The notes: a model not told the origin generated them from the letters alone. A stretch of 64,000 nucleotides of DNA from Chitinophagales bacterium (GCA_041392475.1 JAWKLZ010000001.1:1302001-1366000); one strand, 5' to 3'; shown: positions 10,001 through 19,249, numbered from the stretch's first letter. Made by a program: numbers and translations.

Positions 10001-10129
10001 CAACTTGATGTAGTCACCACTACAAGCTTGTGATACATTGGCAGTTGCCGTGACTGAGCTTGGACATTGGGCATTCATATTTGCACCCATCCATAAGGTG
10101 CATACCAATAACAATAATAATTTTTTCAT
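7043..10129 (-). CDS. T9SS-secreted surface protein with five tandem cadherin/VCBS-like repeats
   Basis: 1028 residues. Signal peptide MKKLLLLLVCTLWMGANMNA, then a cysteine-bearing Ig-like region (21-175), an eight-glycine linker (178-185), and five repeats of about 96 residues (about 190-672). Each repeat contains NDxG-T, NDxGxG, a cysteine in the xVC strand, GTITxNGNGxYTYxP, and a second cysteine in DSFCYxI. Two degenerate 95-residue modules follow (FTLIVSIQS / FNLIVSIQG), then a module with WVTATELNNDYFILERSEDG, and a T9SS type A sorting domain ending in GLYLLRLQQGADFKVVKLIR. The two invariant cysteines per repeat suggest one disulfide each. The neighbouring 1724-residue protein has the same C-terminal architecture with a single such repeat, so the two are tandem paralogues. 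Adhesin or surface-layer role is inferred. Confidence 0.93.
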   Translation of the reverse strand: MKKLLLLLVCTLWMGANMNAQCPSSVTATANVSQACSGDYIKLTASVNQGEATYTWTTEVGNPVTTPDNWFIANKSCRAIVQTFTVIATCVSDPSVKVKSQVSVTTYPDNISAYITPLPGGCTATVSIDPACVGTVQAGSFTAEAGQSGTADIYIDWIGGGNCVSDFTVPVAYNCTTGGGGGGGGVGPTVALDDNIGVYPQGTSVDFTGGFLMTNDLGQNLSIVNVCSTSANGGTIVNNGNGNYTYIPNPNFTGLDSFCYSITGADGTTSEATVFVFLTPGQGSGVNAVDDNLGTQNAGVSVTFTSTFLLNNDTGDGIFVSNVCATSVNGGTIVNNGDGTYTYTPPSSTFTGPDSFCYAINSPTGLDDVATIFITYNEIIQTEITILNDNIGTHPAGTSVTFSGGFLLSNDSGTGIFVSNVCSPSDAGATITDNGNGTYTYTPVNADYVGTDAFCYSITDVNGNTAQAIVFVTFTSQGAVVDANDDNLGTFGSGTSTTFTGAQLLGNDSGTGITVLSVCATTTAGGTITDNGNGTYTYTPPFAGFTGTDSFCYTITDGAGNTDTATITISFVQMAALNAVNDDLGSYALGESVPFTVGEILANDTGTEIFVLSVCSTSNAGGTITNNGNGNYTYNPPANFQPGDADSFCYTIQDALGNTDEASIILSYVDVKFTAEVNVNCNEDAGTFTLIVSIQSEFDDFTVEVIEPTPQAPVNTILNFAELGPFQGGQSVPYRIKITQKSTGGTRILTGVVTDCASNQGFEADAVVVCNDNGTFNLIVSIQGDSPQFQIEVIEPSPLAPFTTILDVIQLGPFASGEAVPYNIKVTDLNTGNFLFLSGLVLDCVTLPVELLDFSGEVQEKGNLISWVTATELNNDYFILERSEDGVFFESIAVLDGHGNSADMQLYTYMDRKAPSGISYYRLLQTDFDGTTSIAGVISLKRSEVIFDIIAVTPIGNLHEYTIGFSSDNNSPVMIQLFNLSGQLVHNEMLTPNEGVNYFSMDLSVQAQGLYLLRLQQGADFKVVKLIR

Positions 10130-10179
10130 GGTTGTAATTTGTTATAGAAGTTTATGATGTTAATAAATTTTATATTTTT

Positions 10180-13100
10180 TTATCTTAAAATCTTGACTGT
10201 TCTCATTTCTTCACCATACCGCAATTGCAGCAAATAAATGCCTTGTGAATAACTTTCAGTGTTCATCTGCAAAACATTAAAGCCTTCCATCGCTTCTATA
10301 CTCGTACTATATACGAGTCTTGCACTGACATCAAAAAGTTTGACCTCCACATTTCCCACTTTTGGTACTTGAAAACCCACTGCTGTATGCAGAAAATTCC
10401 CTAATGGAGTGACACTTACAATGTCAAACCCGCCTTCACTTTCTCCTCGCTGCAATGCAATTACCTTTGAAGTCGAGCTGCTGCCATCGAAGTCTGTTTG
10501 CTGCAAACGGTAATAACTGATGCCGTTGGGCGCAGTTCTATCCAAATAATCATAAGTCATTGTAAGAGAAGTTGTACCTGCTCCATCTTGTGTGTGAATG
10601 GTTTCAAAATACGTTCCTTCAATAGAGCGTTCAAGGCTGAAAAAATCATTGTTTACCTCGCTCGCTGTTACCCACTTCAACAGGTTTCCGTCCTGCAAAA
10701 CCTCTCCTTCAAAGCTTACCAACTCAATTGGCAGAGTGATACAATCTATCACCACCCCATCCAGTGTGATAGAACCACCCGTATTGATTTGGGTAATTTT
10801 CACCGAATAATTAGGATGTTGAATGGCAAATGGCCCAAGTCCGACCACGCCTTGCGGCATAGTGATGGGATTCTGAACTTCTGGAAATACCACTTCTACA
10901 AAATAAGTGTCGCTTCCTTGAATGGTGAGAATCAAGGTATAAGTGCCTTCGTCTGTATCACAGGTATAGGTGATGTCTGCCGAAAATTTCACATCTCCAT
11001 AAGCCAAGCTTACCGTAGCTTCGTCTATGTTGCCGTTGTTGTCCGTAATCGTGTAGCAAAAAGAATCCGTGCCTATAAAGTTTGGAGAAGGAGGTGTATA
11101 GGTATAAGTGCCGTTGCCATTGTCGGTAATTGTACCTCCTTTTGCAGAAGATGCACATATTTCTGCAATAGAAATATTATTCCCCGTATCATTGCTCAAA
11201 ATCTGACTATCAGCAAATGTCACCGATTGACCAACAGGGAATGTTCCTAAATTATCATTGACCGCATCTATCAACGCTACACAGTCATAAGGAACAGGAA
11301 TAGTGAGTTTGTTAATACAATCTCCGCCCCCTACCCAATTGAGAATCACAAAACCGATACCCGAATCACCTGCTTCTGCTTCAAAAGGTTTGACAGTCAC
11401 ATTGCCGCCACAACTTGGGTCAAGGCTGACTGTTCCCATACATCCCCCCGCAACGGGTGTGATGAAGGCACTGATGTCTGTTGGATAAACTGTGATGTCA
11501 ATTGAGTCAATAAATTTTATGCTCGAATTGGTGGTGCATGTCACCATTGCAGTGAAGGTGCGAACAATAGGCGCACAGGTTTCATTGGTCAACAGCACAT
11601 TGTAGTGGTCAAATGTTTCACCATTTTCATCTGTCCATACCAAAACAAAATTCAAATTGTTGATGACCGCTTTTAAGCTAATCGTTTCACCGCTACAAAC
11701 TTCGGTTTTGCTGGCTGTTGCGGTCGCACTTGAAGGGCAATCATTGACACAAGGTTCGGGTTCATCGTAGGCATTGACGAGCGTTGCGCTGCAATTGGGT
11801 TGGTCGTCAAAAGTAGCCGTAACTACCACATTTTGAATGCCAATGGCTGGCAATTCTATGCTATACGTTTCTTCTCCGCTGCCATTGGACGGAATGCTGT
11901 AATCATCGCCCAACAAACTCACAACAATGTTCCCTTCTGGAGAATTGTCGTAAGTTACTGTCACTTCAAGAATATAAGTATTGGTGTCTTCATTGCAGTC
12001 ACTGACCGAAATATTGGTGATGTCAATATTGCATTGTGGCACACAAGAAGCAGGTTCGTCGTAGGCGTTGGCGAGTGTGCTACTACAATTTGGACTTGCC
12101 GCAAAAGCAGCCGTTACATCCACATTTTCGGCTTCGGAAGTTGGAAGAATGATAGAAAATCCCTCTTTGCCGCTCCCATCAGGGGTGAAAGAAAAAGTTG
12201 TTCCCAGCACTTCAATGTTTAATACACCATTTGGCGCATCTTCGTATTCAACAGTGACATCCAATTGATAACTATTGATTGAAGGATTGCAATTTCCAAC
12301 ACTTACATCGGTCACTTCAATGGAACATTCCGCACTACAAGCAACAGGTGCGTCAAAAGTCACGCCCGTTTCATCGCTGCAATTAGCTTCATTGGCAAAA
12401 CTGGCACTCACGCCCACATTTTGCAGTCCATTGGCAGTCAATCCAATATTGAAGGTTTCTTGTCCACTGCCATTTGGATTGAAAGGGTAAGTCGTCCCGC
12501 CTACTTCAATGTTCAAATTGCCATTCGGCGCATCTTGATACGTAACCGAAACCGCCAAATTGTAGGTATTCGTTGCAGGGTTGCAATCGCCTACATTTAT
12601 GCCAGTGACTTCAATCGCACAATTCACATCACAAGCGGTAGGGGCATTGTAGGTTGCGCCTAAATTGTCCTTGCAGTCTGGATCGTTCACAAAACTTGCA
12701 CTCACACCTATGTTTTGAAAACCATTGGCATCGAGTTGGTTGATGGCGAAGGTTTGTTGACCACTACCATCCGTTGTAAAAGTCGTTGTATTTCCGAGAA
12801 TCGTGAGGTTGATACCCCCTGTTGGCTCGCCTTCATAAGCTACCGTCACTTCTACACTGTAAGTATTCGTTGAAAGGTTGCAATCGCTTACGTTTATGTT
12901 GGTTATATCAATCATACAATCCACATTGCAAGAAGCTGGGGCATTGTAGGTTGCACCTAAATTGTCGCTGCAATCAGGATTGGCTGCAAAACTTGCACTT
13001 ACACCTACATTCTGAAAACCATTGGCATTGAGTTGATTTATGGTAAAGGTTTGTTGGCCACTACCGTCTGCTGTAAAAGTGGTGTTTTTACCCAAAACGG

Positions 13101-15354
13101 TGAGAAGGATGTTACCGCTTGGCGCATTTTGATAAGCAACAGTTACATCCAAAGTATAGGTATTGTTGTCTGGATTACAGGCTGTTGGTGTGACACTCAA
13201 GATTTCAATATTGCAGACAGGTACTTGAAAGCCAAAGTTTACATTTTCAATGTTCAACTGGTTCATATTGATATTGAAGGGATTGGTCGGGTTGTTTGCA
13301 GTCGTCAAAACACCTCCATCAACGATTGAGCCTTGAATGTCTGTTACTTCAATGACGGCTTCACCGACCAACAAATTGTCGAAGGTATAGAAACCATCGT
13401 TTTGAGTAGTGGTGGTGAAAGGGATATTCACAAAAGCGTTGTTGTTGAAGGTCAGCAATATATCTACTCCATTGACCCTTGTTTCTCCTGCAAAAAGTCC
13501 GTCCCCATTGTCGTCTTTCCATACAAAACCACTGATAGTACCTGTGCCCAACAATCCTGCATCCATTTCAACGGTTTCATCGGCTTCAATACTGAATATG
13601 TTTGACGAACCTGCTGTGATGCTGTTCGTAACGTCGCTGTTCAAGCCCTGGTTGCTACCTGCGTTGGCAGTAGTGGAGGTAAATAATGGCGCTGTTCCAA
13701 ATACTACATAATAGTCGAGTGTAGTGTTAGTGACTTCGAAGGTATATGTTCCATCTGATTCGGTAAAGGTATTGGCAATCAATGAAAAATTGGTTGCGTT
13801 GTGCAAATTGACATTGACATTGCCGATTCCTCCTTCGTTAGGCTGCTGAATGCCATCTTTGTTTCTGTCCCACCATACAAATCCTTCAATGGTGGCTGTC
13901 ACTGGGGGAGTAAAAGAACATAAGGGGTTATTCTCTGGTGTTAGGTTTTCTGTTTGAACGGTTGGAACATGGCTGGTTCCGTTGGTTTCGGTAGTGAAAG
14001 TGGGAATCAAAAGAGAATAGGTGAAAGTGCCTTGTTGAGGGGTAAAAGGGGTATCATTGCAGCCGCTTGCACCAAAACCATCTGTTTGAATCAAATAAGT
14101 ATCTAAGGGATTGAAACTTGAGCTTCCACCGAAACCATTGGATTGACCTGCTATCAAAACTCCTGTGCTGTTGGGAATGACTGCTCTCGGTGCATTGAGT
14201 CCATCGTTGCCGTATTCATGTGCTTCTATCAATGTTCCGCTTGGGTTCATAAAGTAGTTGGCAATTCGGCTATTTGTGCCAGGAACGATGCTGTTGGTGA
14301 CGGTTAAGGTAAAATTGGTATTGGGAACTTGATTGCACGATACATTAAAAAAACTGTCGAAGGTTTGAAAATTTTTCGTCCATTCTACATCACCATTTCC
14401 GTTGGTTTTCATTGCCGTAGCGTAATAATTGAAGCCTGTGGATGAGGGTTGGATGGTGTATCCGCCAATAAAATAGCCCCCATCTTGTGTGCGAACAATG
14501 GATGTACCGAAACAATCTGTGTTGTTATCCAAAACAGTGAATAGTTTTTCGGTCACAATATTGCCATTCGCATCTAATTCTACCAAGATAATCCCCGTGT
14601 GCAAAAAATCTCCTCCCGCATTGCCTACATTCTTTAGCCACGTTTTTTCCTTCATCGCCTCTATTTCTACGTCTTTAGATACCTCTTGTGTCATCTTGGC
14701 AGTTACAAATTGCGCCATACCCGTAAAAGCATATCCGCCATTGGGAAGTGCAATGCCTGAAACACGGCTTATATTGAAGGTGAGGCTGTGGGTTTTAGAC
14801 CAAACGATATCACCCGTTGAAGAGGTATGCACGATAAATACTTCTGATATATCATTGTTTGGACTGAAGCTTCGGCTTTCACCAATAAAAGTATAACCGC
14901 CATCACTGGTCGGAAAAACCGAATTTGCCATATCGGTGTGGCTGCCTCCATAGGCTTTTGTCCACTGCAAATTTCCCATTGCATCGGTTTTGGTGAGAAA
15001 GGCATCCTCAAATGCTCCTCCAAAACTTAGGCTTCGCCCTGCAATAATATATCCATTGTCAGGGGTTTGTGCGATGGCATTGCCTACTTCAAAATTGCTT
15101 CCTCCAAAGATTTTGGTCCATTGAGGTACACCCATATCATTGGTTTTGGACAATAATACGGATTGAAAAAGATTCGTTCCTGCGGATGAAAAGCCTGTGA
15201 GAATGAATCCACCATCATTTGTAGGTGCTATATCGTAGGGAATATTGTTCCCCACATTGCTTGTGCCAAAGGCACTTTGAAAGGTAATTTGGGCCTGAAT
15301 AACATTGAATAATCCACCGCAAACCACCATTAAGAGTAGCAATAATCTTTTCAT
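10180..15354 (-). CDS. Giant T9SS-secreted protein with SdrD_B-like and five-fold repeat regions
   Basis: 1724 residues. Signal peptide MKRLLLLLMVVCGGLFNVIQA; residues about 25-430 hold beta-propeller-like repeats (GGFILTGFSS, GYIIAGRS, GGYTFIGES, GGYFIGGYT). Two SdrD_B/CNA-B-like modules follow (GFVWWDRNKDGIQQPNEGG and GFVWKDDNGDGLF), then five tandem repeats of about 100 residues (about 720-1230) with an NxYxLxVxVxY strand, DGSGQQTF, and cysteines at fixed places. Then comes a copy of the same block as in the downstream paralogue: Cys-rich Ig-like region, one cadherin-like repeat, the WVTASEVNNDFFSLERS module, and a type A sorting domain ending QGIYLLQLRYGEEMRTVKILR. It lies 50 bp upstream of the paralogue on the same strand, so co-transcription is likely. 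Function unknown; large adhesive surface fibre is inferred. Confidence 0.92.
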   Translation of the reverse strand: MKRLLLLLMVVCGGLFNVIQAQITFQSAFGTSNVGNNIPYDIAPTNDGGFILTGFSSAGTNLFQSVLLSKTNDMGVPQWTKIFGGSNFEVGNAIAQTPDNGYIIAGRSLSFGGAFEDAFLTKTDAMGNLQWTKAYGGSHTDMANSVFPTSDGGYTFIGESRSFSPNNDISEVFIVHTSSTGDIVWSKTHSLTFNISRVSGIALPNGGYAFTGMAQFVTAKMTQEVSKDVEIEAMKEKTWLKNVGNAGGDFLHTGIILVELDANGNIVTEKLFTVLDNNTDCFGTSIVRTQDGGYFIGGYTIQPSSTGFNYYATAMKTNGNGDVEWTKNFQTFDSFFNVSCNQVPNTNFTLTVTNSIVPGTNSRIANYFMNPSGTLIEAHEYGNDGLNAPRAVIPNSTGVLIAGQSNGFGGSSSFNPLDTYLIQTDGFGASGCNDTPFTPQQGTFTYSLLIPTFTTETNGTSHVPTVQTENLTPENNPLCSFTPPVTATIEGFVWWDRNKDGIQQPNEGGIGNVNVNLHNATNFSLIANTFTESDGTYTFEVTNTTLDYYVVFGTAPLFTSTTANAGSNQGLNSDVTNSITAGSSNIFSIEADETVEMDAGLLGTGTISGFVWKDDNGDGLFAGETRVNGVDILLTFNNNAFVNIPFTTTTQNDGFYTFDNLLVGEAVIEVTDIQGSIVDGGVLTTANNPTNPFNINMNQLNIENVNFGFQVPVCNIEILSVTPTACNPDNNTYTLDVTVAYQNAPSGNILLTVLGKNTTFTADGSGQQTFTINQLNANGFQNVGVSASFAANPDCSDNLGATYNAPASCNVDCMIDITNINVSDCNLSTNTYSVEVTVAYEGEPTGGINLTILGNTTTFTTDGSGQQTFAINQLDANGFQNIGVSASFVNDPDCKDNLGATYNAPTACDVNCAIEVTGINVGDCNPATNTYNLAVSVTYQDAPNGNLNIEVGGTTYPFNPNGSGQETFNIGLTANGLQNVGVSASFANEANCSDETGVTFDAPVACSAECSIEVTDVSVGNCNPSINSYQLDVTVEYEDAPNGVLNIEVLGTTFSFTPDGSGKEGFSIILPTSEAENVDVTAAFAASPNCSSTLANAYDEPASCVPQCNIDITNISVSDCNEDTNTYILEVTVTYDNSPEGNIVVSLLGDDYSIPSNGSGEETYSIELPAIGIQNVVVTATFDDQPNCSATLVNAYDEPEPCVNDCPSSATATASKTEVCSGETISLKAVINNLNFVLVWTDENGETFDHYNVLLTNETCAPIVRTFTAMVTCTTNSSIKFIDSIDITVYPTDISAFITPVAGGCMGTVSLDPSCGGNVTVKPFEAEAGDSGIGFVILNWVGGGDCINKLTIPVPYDCVALIDAVNDNLGTFPVGQSVTFADSQILSNDTGNNISIAEICASSAKGGTITDNGNGTYTYTPPSPNFIGTDSFCYTITDNNGNIDEATVSLAYGDVKFSADITYTCDTDEGTYTLILTIQGSDTYFVEVVFPEVQNPITMPQGVVGLGPFAIQHPNYSVKITQINTGGSITLDGVVIDCITLPIELVSFEGEVLQDGNLLKWVTASEVNNDFFSLERSIEGTYFETIHTQDGAGTTSLTMTYDYLDRTAPNGISYYRLQQTDFDGSSSTSKVIALQRGESEGGFDIVSVTPLGNFLHTAVGFQVPKVGNVEVKLFDVSARLVYSTSIEAMEGFNVLQMNTESYSQGIYLLQLRYGEEMRTVKILR

Positions 15355-15780
15355 TTGCTTACGCTTTTAGGGTTAAAATTGAGATTGGGGTGGAAATTTT
15401 GGATAACAATCCAAAGAAAAAAATGGGGGTTCAACAAAAAAATTACTACAAAATGAATTGGGGATTACAATGTATTGATTGGGAGGAGAGTAAAGCTAAT
15501 AAATTTTAACTTATAAAAATCTGAATGTTAATACTATGCAAATTTTATTTTTTTATGCAATTTTATTTTTGTCACAAAATTGTAAGATATGCATTTTCAT
15601 AGAAAGATGCAAATTTTTTGAATGTAAAGTGGGCAGTAAAAAAAATAAGGCTTGACTATATGGAATGTTTCAAATGGTTTCTTTGAATGGGCTTCAAAAC
15701 TTGAACCGATGTTCTAATGGTTTTTTGAGCAAATTTTATGCCTTAATGGTATATTTGAATTCCTAAAACGAAACAATAAG
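15355..15780. other. Divergent promoter region
   Basis: 426 bp between the divergent giant surface gene (minus) and the Crp-like gene (plus). No gene seen. It contains two near-direct copies of ATGCAATTTTATTTTT at about 15537-15570 and should carry promoters for both directions. Confidence 0.55.
15725..15757 (+). promoter_or_regulatory. Bacteroidota-type promoter of the Crp-like gene
   Basis: TATATTTG at 15750-15757 matches the TANNTTTG -7 box, with TTG at 15725-15727 as a -33 element (22-bp spacing, slightly long). It sits 23 bp before the start codon. Confidence 0.5.
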
Positions 15781-16371
15781 ATGAATAGAGAGCAAATCAA
15801 ATTCATATTGAGCAAGGTTTATCCATTTTTGGCTGGCTTAGAATTAGACCATTTCTTGCAGATTAGCACTTTTCAAAAATTGAAGAATAAAACAAAATTG
15901 ATTGAAGCTGGACACAATTCACCAAAGATTTTTTTTATTTTAAAAGGCATGGTAAGAGGCTATTACATTAATCAGAAAGGACAGGAAATCAATGTTTTTT
16001 TGAGGCCAGAACATACGATGACAGGCGCACCTGATACATTGTTCACCAATAAACCTACCAAATATACTTTTGAAGCCATACTCGAAACAGATGTGTTGTT
16101 TTTTTCCTTTCGTGATTTTGAAGTTTTGATGGATAAGTATCCAAAAATATCCAAGGTCTATATTGATGCATTAGAAGAAAACTTGCAAACATTAATTTTT
16201 AGAGTTGAATCACTGATTGACAAATTACCCGAAGAAAGATACGACGAACTGCTTGAAAAAAAACCTACTTTTTTTCAAAAAGCTTTTAACAAACACATTG
16301 CAAACTATCTTGGCATCACACCAAATTCGCTTTCTCGCATCATAAAAAGAAAAAAGACGATGAATAGTTAA
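15781..16371 (+). CDS. Crp/Fnr-family transcriptional regulator
   Basis: 196 residues. Residues about 20-120 form a cyclic-nucleotide-binding-like beta barrel (AGHNSPKIFFILKGMVRGYY...GQEINVFLRPEHTMTG). A dimerisation helix follows, and a C-terminal winged-helix region with FNKHIANYLGITPNSLSRIIKR. The cAMP-contact residues of E. coli Crp are not recognisable, as usual for the many Bacteroidota Crp-like proteins, so the effector is unknown. It lies 87 bp upstream of two co-directional fatty-acid-hydroxylase-family genes and may regulate them; that is inference from position. Confidence 0.88.
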   Translation: MNREQIKFILSKVYPFLAGLELDHFLQISTFQKLKNKTKLIEAGHNSPKIFFILKGMVRGYYINQKGQEINVFLRPEHTMTGAPDTLFTNKPTKYTFEAILETDVLFFSFRDFEVLMDKYPKISKVYIDALEENLQTLIFRVESLIDKLPEERYDELLEKKPTFFQKAFNKHIANYLGITPNSLSRIIKRKKTMNS

Positions 16372-16458
16372 CTTATGTATATTTTTTTTATCTTTCGATG
16401 TCGTAATTTTACCACACTTCCATTTTTACCACTTCACTAAAAATAAAATCGTAGTCTT

Positions 16459-17547
16459 ATGGACAATACACTTTTTGGAATTCCTAACCTTGATGTTTAC
16501 ATTATTCTGGGAATTCTGGTAATTTTTGGACTCATGGAAATGATGGCGGGTTACTTACACCGCACCAATCGAACGTCGAATGATTGGATACAAGAGGCAG
16601 GTGGTTTTTTCATGCTTTCGGTAGCCATCAAACCCCTCATTGTTCTAACGGTGCTTGGACTTGGCAGTGCTTTGCTTAGTCAATATCAAGGAATTATTTC
16701 ACATTGGAGTATATGGGCGATGTTACCTTTCTACTTGTTCATTGATGATTTGCTGCAATATTGGTACCACCGTTCGGCGCATGAATACGAATTTTTGTGG
16801 AAATTGCACCGTCCGCATCATCAAGCAGAAGAAATGGGTTTTTTCATTTCCTATCGAAATGCTGCCCTTTATTACCTAATTATGCCCAATATCTGGTGGA
16901 TAGGAATTGTCACCTTCTTGGGAGGAGGAAAAGGCGTAGCACTTGGTTTGATTTTGAAGCAAATAGTCATCATTGGTTCGCATAGCACCATTAAATGGGA
17001 TAGCTTTTTGTATAAATACAAGTTCTTCAATCCTTTGACCACTATTTTAGAGCGCATCATTATTACTCCTGCTTTTCACCATGCCCACCACGGTAAATCT
17101 ATGCGGGATAGCATTAGTGACCCAAATGGCAACTTTGGCAATATGTTTTCAATTTGGGACCAGCTGTTTGGTACTGCAAAGTTTACCCGTCAATTTCCTG
17201 AGGAATATGGTATTTTAAATGATCCAAAAGAACACTGGTCAGCGGCATATTTGTATCCATTGGTAGCGGCGGAGGATCCAAAAAGTGAAATATCGAGAGG
17301 TTTTCAAAAAAACAAAACTGCTACTCCTGAACCTATTTATGTAGAATTGGAGAAGGGTGAAAAATACCTTTGGTGTCAATGCGGCAAAAGCCAAAATCAG
17401 CCTTTCTGCGATGGCATGCACCACGGTTCTAAATTCAAACCTCTGCTTTTTGAAGCCAAAAAAACAGGACAGGTAAAGTTGTGTAACTGCAAAATCACCA
17501 AGAAAGGACCTTTTTGCGACAATTCGCATTTAGACTTGTTGAAGTAA
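16459..17547 (+). CDS. Fatty acid hydroxylase/sterol desaturase family protein fused to a double CDGSH iron-sulfur domain
   Basis: 362 residues. Residues about 1-255 are the integral-membrane di-iron hydroxylase fold: several hydrophobic helices and histidine clusters HRSAH, HRPHH and AFHHAHHGKS, ending in GNMFSIWDQLFGT. After a linker the C-terminus (about 305-358) carries two CDGSH-type motifs, CQCGKSQNQPFCDGMH and CNCKITKKGPFCDNSH, each a 3-Cys/1-His [2Fe-2S] ligand set. The hydroxylase family oxidises sterols, fatty acids or carotenoids and needs two electrons; the fused cluster domain could deliver them, but this is inference. A paralogous hydroxylase gene follows after 50 bp. The substrate is unknown. 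Confidence 0.92.
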   Translation: MDNTLFGIPNLDVYIILGILVIFGLMEMMAGYLHRTNRTSNDWIQEAGGFFMLSVAIKPLIVLTVLGLGSALLSQYQGIISHWSIWAMLPFYLFIDDLLQYWYHRSAHEYEFLWKLHRPHHQAEEMGFFISYRNAALYYLIMPNIWWIGIVTFLGGGKGVALGLILKQIVIIGSHSTIKWDSFLYKYKFFNPLTTILERIIITPAFHHAHHGKSMRDSISDPNGNFGNMFSIWDQLFGTAKFTRQFPEEYGILNDPKEHWSAAYLYPLVAAEDPKSEISRGFQKNKTATPEPIYVELEKGEKYLWCQCGKSQNQPFCDGMHHGSKFKPLLFEAKKTGQVKLCNCKITKKGPFCDNSHLDLLK

Positions 17548-17597
17548 GTATAAGAGATAACATTGGAAATTTATATTAAATAGAAATACAATTCACT

Positions 17598-18416
17598 ATG
17601 GAAGCTTTGGTACATTTTTTTGAACAAATGCCCAATTGGCAAAAATTAGTATGGGTTTTTACCTGCCTGATTATCAGCTGGATTGCAGAAGGAGCGGTTC
17701 CATTGATAAAATTCAATTATAAAAAGTGGAAACATGCTGGGGTGAACCTCATATTTTTGACTACTTCTCTGATTATTAATGCCTTGTTTGGATTAGCAAC
17801 AGTAGGAATTTTTCTATGGATTGGCAATACCAACTTTGGCTTGTTGAATATAGTCGAACTGCCTACTTGGGTAGAATTACTTTTTGCAGTGATGGCACTC
17901 GATTTGGTAGCACAATGGTTTGCACATTACCTGCTTCATCGGGTCAAATGGATGTGGAAATTTCACATGGTACACCACAGTGATACCAAAGTAGATGCTA
18001 CAACAGGCACTCGACACCATCCTGGTGATTATTTGGTGCGTGAAATATTTTCTTTGGCTACCATTTTGGTGTTTGGTATTCCCTTGGCGTTTTATGTTTT
18101 TTACCGCATCGCTACCGTATTTTTCACCTACCTTTCTCACGCCAATATCACTGTGCCTATTTGGATAGACAAACCCATGAGCTTGATATTCATCACCCCA
18201 AATATGCACAAATTCCACCATCATTTCGAGCGTCCATGGACAGACACCAATTTTGGCAACATCTTTTCACTTTGGGACAGAATGTTCGGAACAATGGTGT
18301 ATGATGACCCCCGCAAAGTACAATATGGTTTGGATGTATTGGACGGCTCATTGGATGAAAATGTGATTTATCAATTCAAAGTACCTTTTGATAAAAATGT
18401 GAAGACGGATTATTGA
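17598..18416 (+). CDS. Sterol desaturase/fatty acid hydroxylase family protein
   Basis: 272 residues with about four membrane helices and the di-iron histidine motifs HYLLHR, HMVHH, a TGTRHHP segment, and HKFHHH, followed by TDTNFGNIFSLWDRMFGT. This is a stand-alone relative of the preceding gene without the iron-sulfur domain. The two genes are 50 bp apart and probably co-transcribed, so they may act on the same lipid. Substrate unknown; hydroxylation of a membrane lipid or a hydrophobic metabolite is the family expectation. Confidence 0.9.
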   Translation: MEALVHFFEQMPNWQKLVWVFTCLIISWIAEGAVPLIKFNYKKWKHAGVNLIFLTTSLIINALFGLATVGIFLWIGNTNFGLLNIVELPTWVELLFAVMALDLVAQWFAHYLLHRVKWMWKFHMVHHSDTKVDATTGTRHHPGDYLVREIFSLATILVFGIPLAFYVFYRIATVFFTYLSHANITVPIWIDKPMSLIFITPNMHKFHHHFERPWTDTNFGNIFSLWDRMFGTMVYDDPRKVQYGLDVLDGSLDENVIYQFKVPFDKNVKTDY

Positions 18417-18950
18417 TAAATCCGCTCACAAACGGAGGGTTTCAGAATAAAACCTTTTTAAGTTTAGCATCCAATCTTATGAACACTTTTTCAGTCAGTT
18501 ATTTTTATGTTTAAAAGGAATATATTTATACAATTATTTTTTTGTTTTAAACAACTGTAAATAAGCTATTTAACTTTCATTTTCCACTTTGGTTCTTAAC
18601 AAATGCTTATCTACTATTCATGTTGTACTTTAAGCTGTACCTTACCTGAGAATAATTGCCTAAAATCGTTGTCATAAATAATTAACCACAAAACCTGTCC
18701 CATATCACAATCTATCTTTTGAACTAATCGTATGGGTATTTGAATCATGATTTGCCATAACCTTTATGCGATAGAAATTGAATACATTATAAATAATATT
18801 ATCTATTTCTAAATCACCAAGTCGCCCTCGTTATTATACATATTAAAAATATATTGCCATGCGCAACGCATCCTACTCCTTCTAACTTTGACATTCATTC
18901 CTACTATCTGTTCTAGGCATAATTTCTTTTATAATCCTTGCTATATATTT

Positions 18951-18990
18951 ATACACTATGCAAGTCGTTCATACACTATGCAAGTCGTTC
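18951..18990. repeat. Exact 20-bp tandem duplication
   Basis: The unit ATACACTATGCAAGTCGTTC occurs twice head to tail, followed by AT that begins a third copy. No coding role seen. Confidence 0.95.
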
Positions 18991-19173
18991 ATTTTTTTTG
19001 ACTTTAAACGTTTGCGAGTTTCATATTTTCATTGAGCTAAATCACCATCATAATGCCATGAACGATTATCACAATTTCGCTTGAGTTCTCGACTTACAAC
19101 TTATTTGTGTTTGCAAATCGATATGGATAGAGCTTTTTGACTATAACCTGCTAATTTCATAGAGCTAATTGTG

Positions 19174-19181
19174 TATCTTTG
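19174..19181 (+). promoter_or_regulatory. Candidate -7 box TATCTTTG
   Basis: Perfect match to TANNTTTG, about 188 bp before the YheT-like start codon. No TTG lies at the expected -33 spacing. If used, it implies a long leader that includes the hairpin at 19250-19289. Confidence 0.35.
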
Positions 19182-19249
19182 TTCTGCGGTTAAATTGAGT
19201 CATATTTTATACTTTTAGACGAGACAAAAATAGGACTCTTATCCGTTAG

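Noticed and set aside
10498..11250. 250-codon plus-strand open frame inside the 1724-residue gene
   Set aside because: It is the antisense shadow of a strongly conserved T9SS coding region with repeats.
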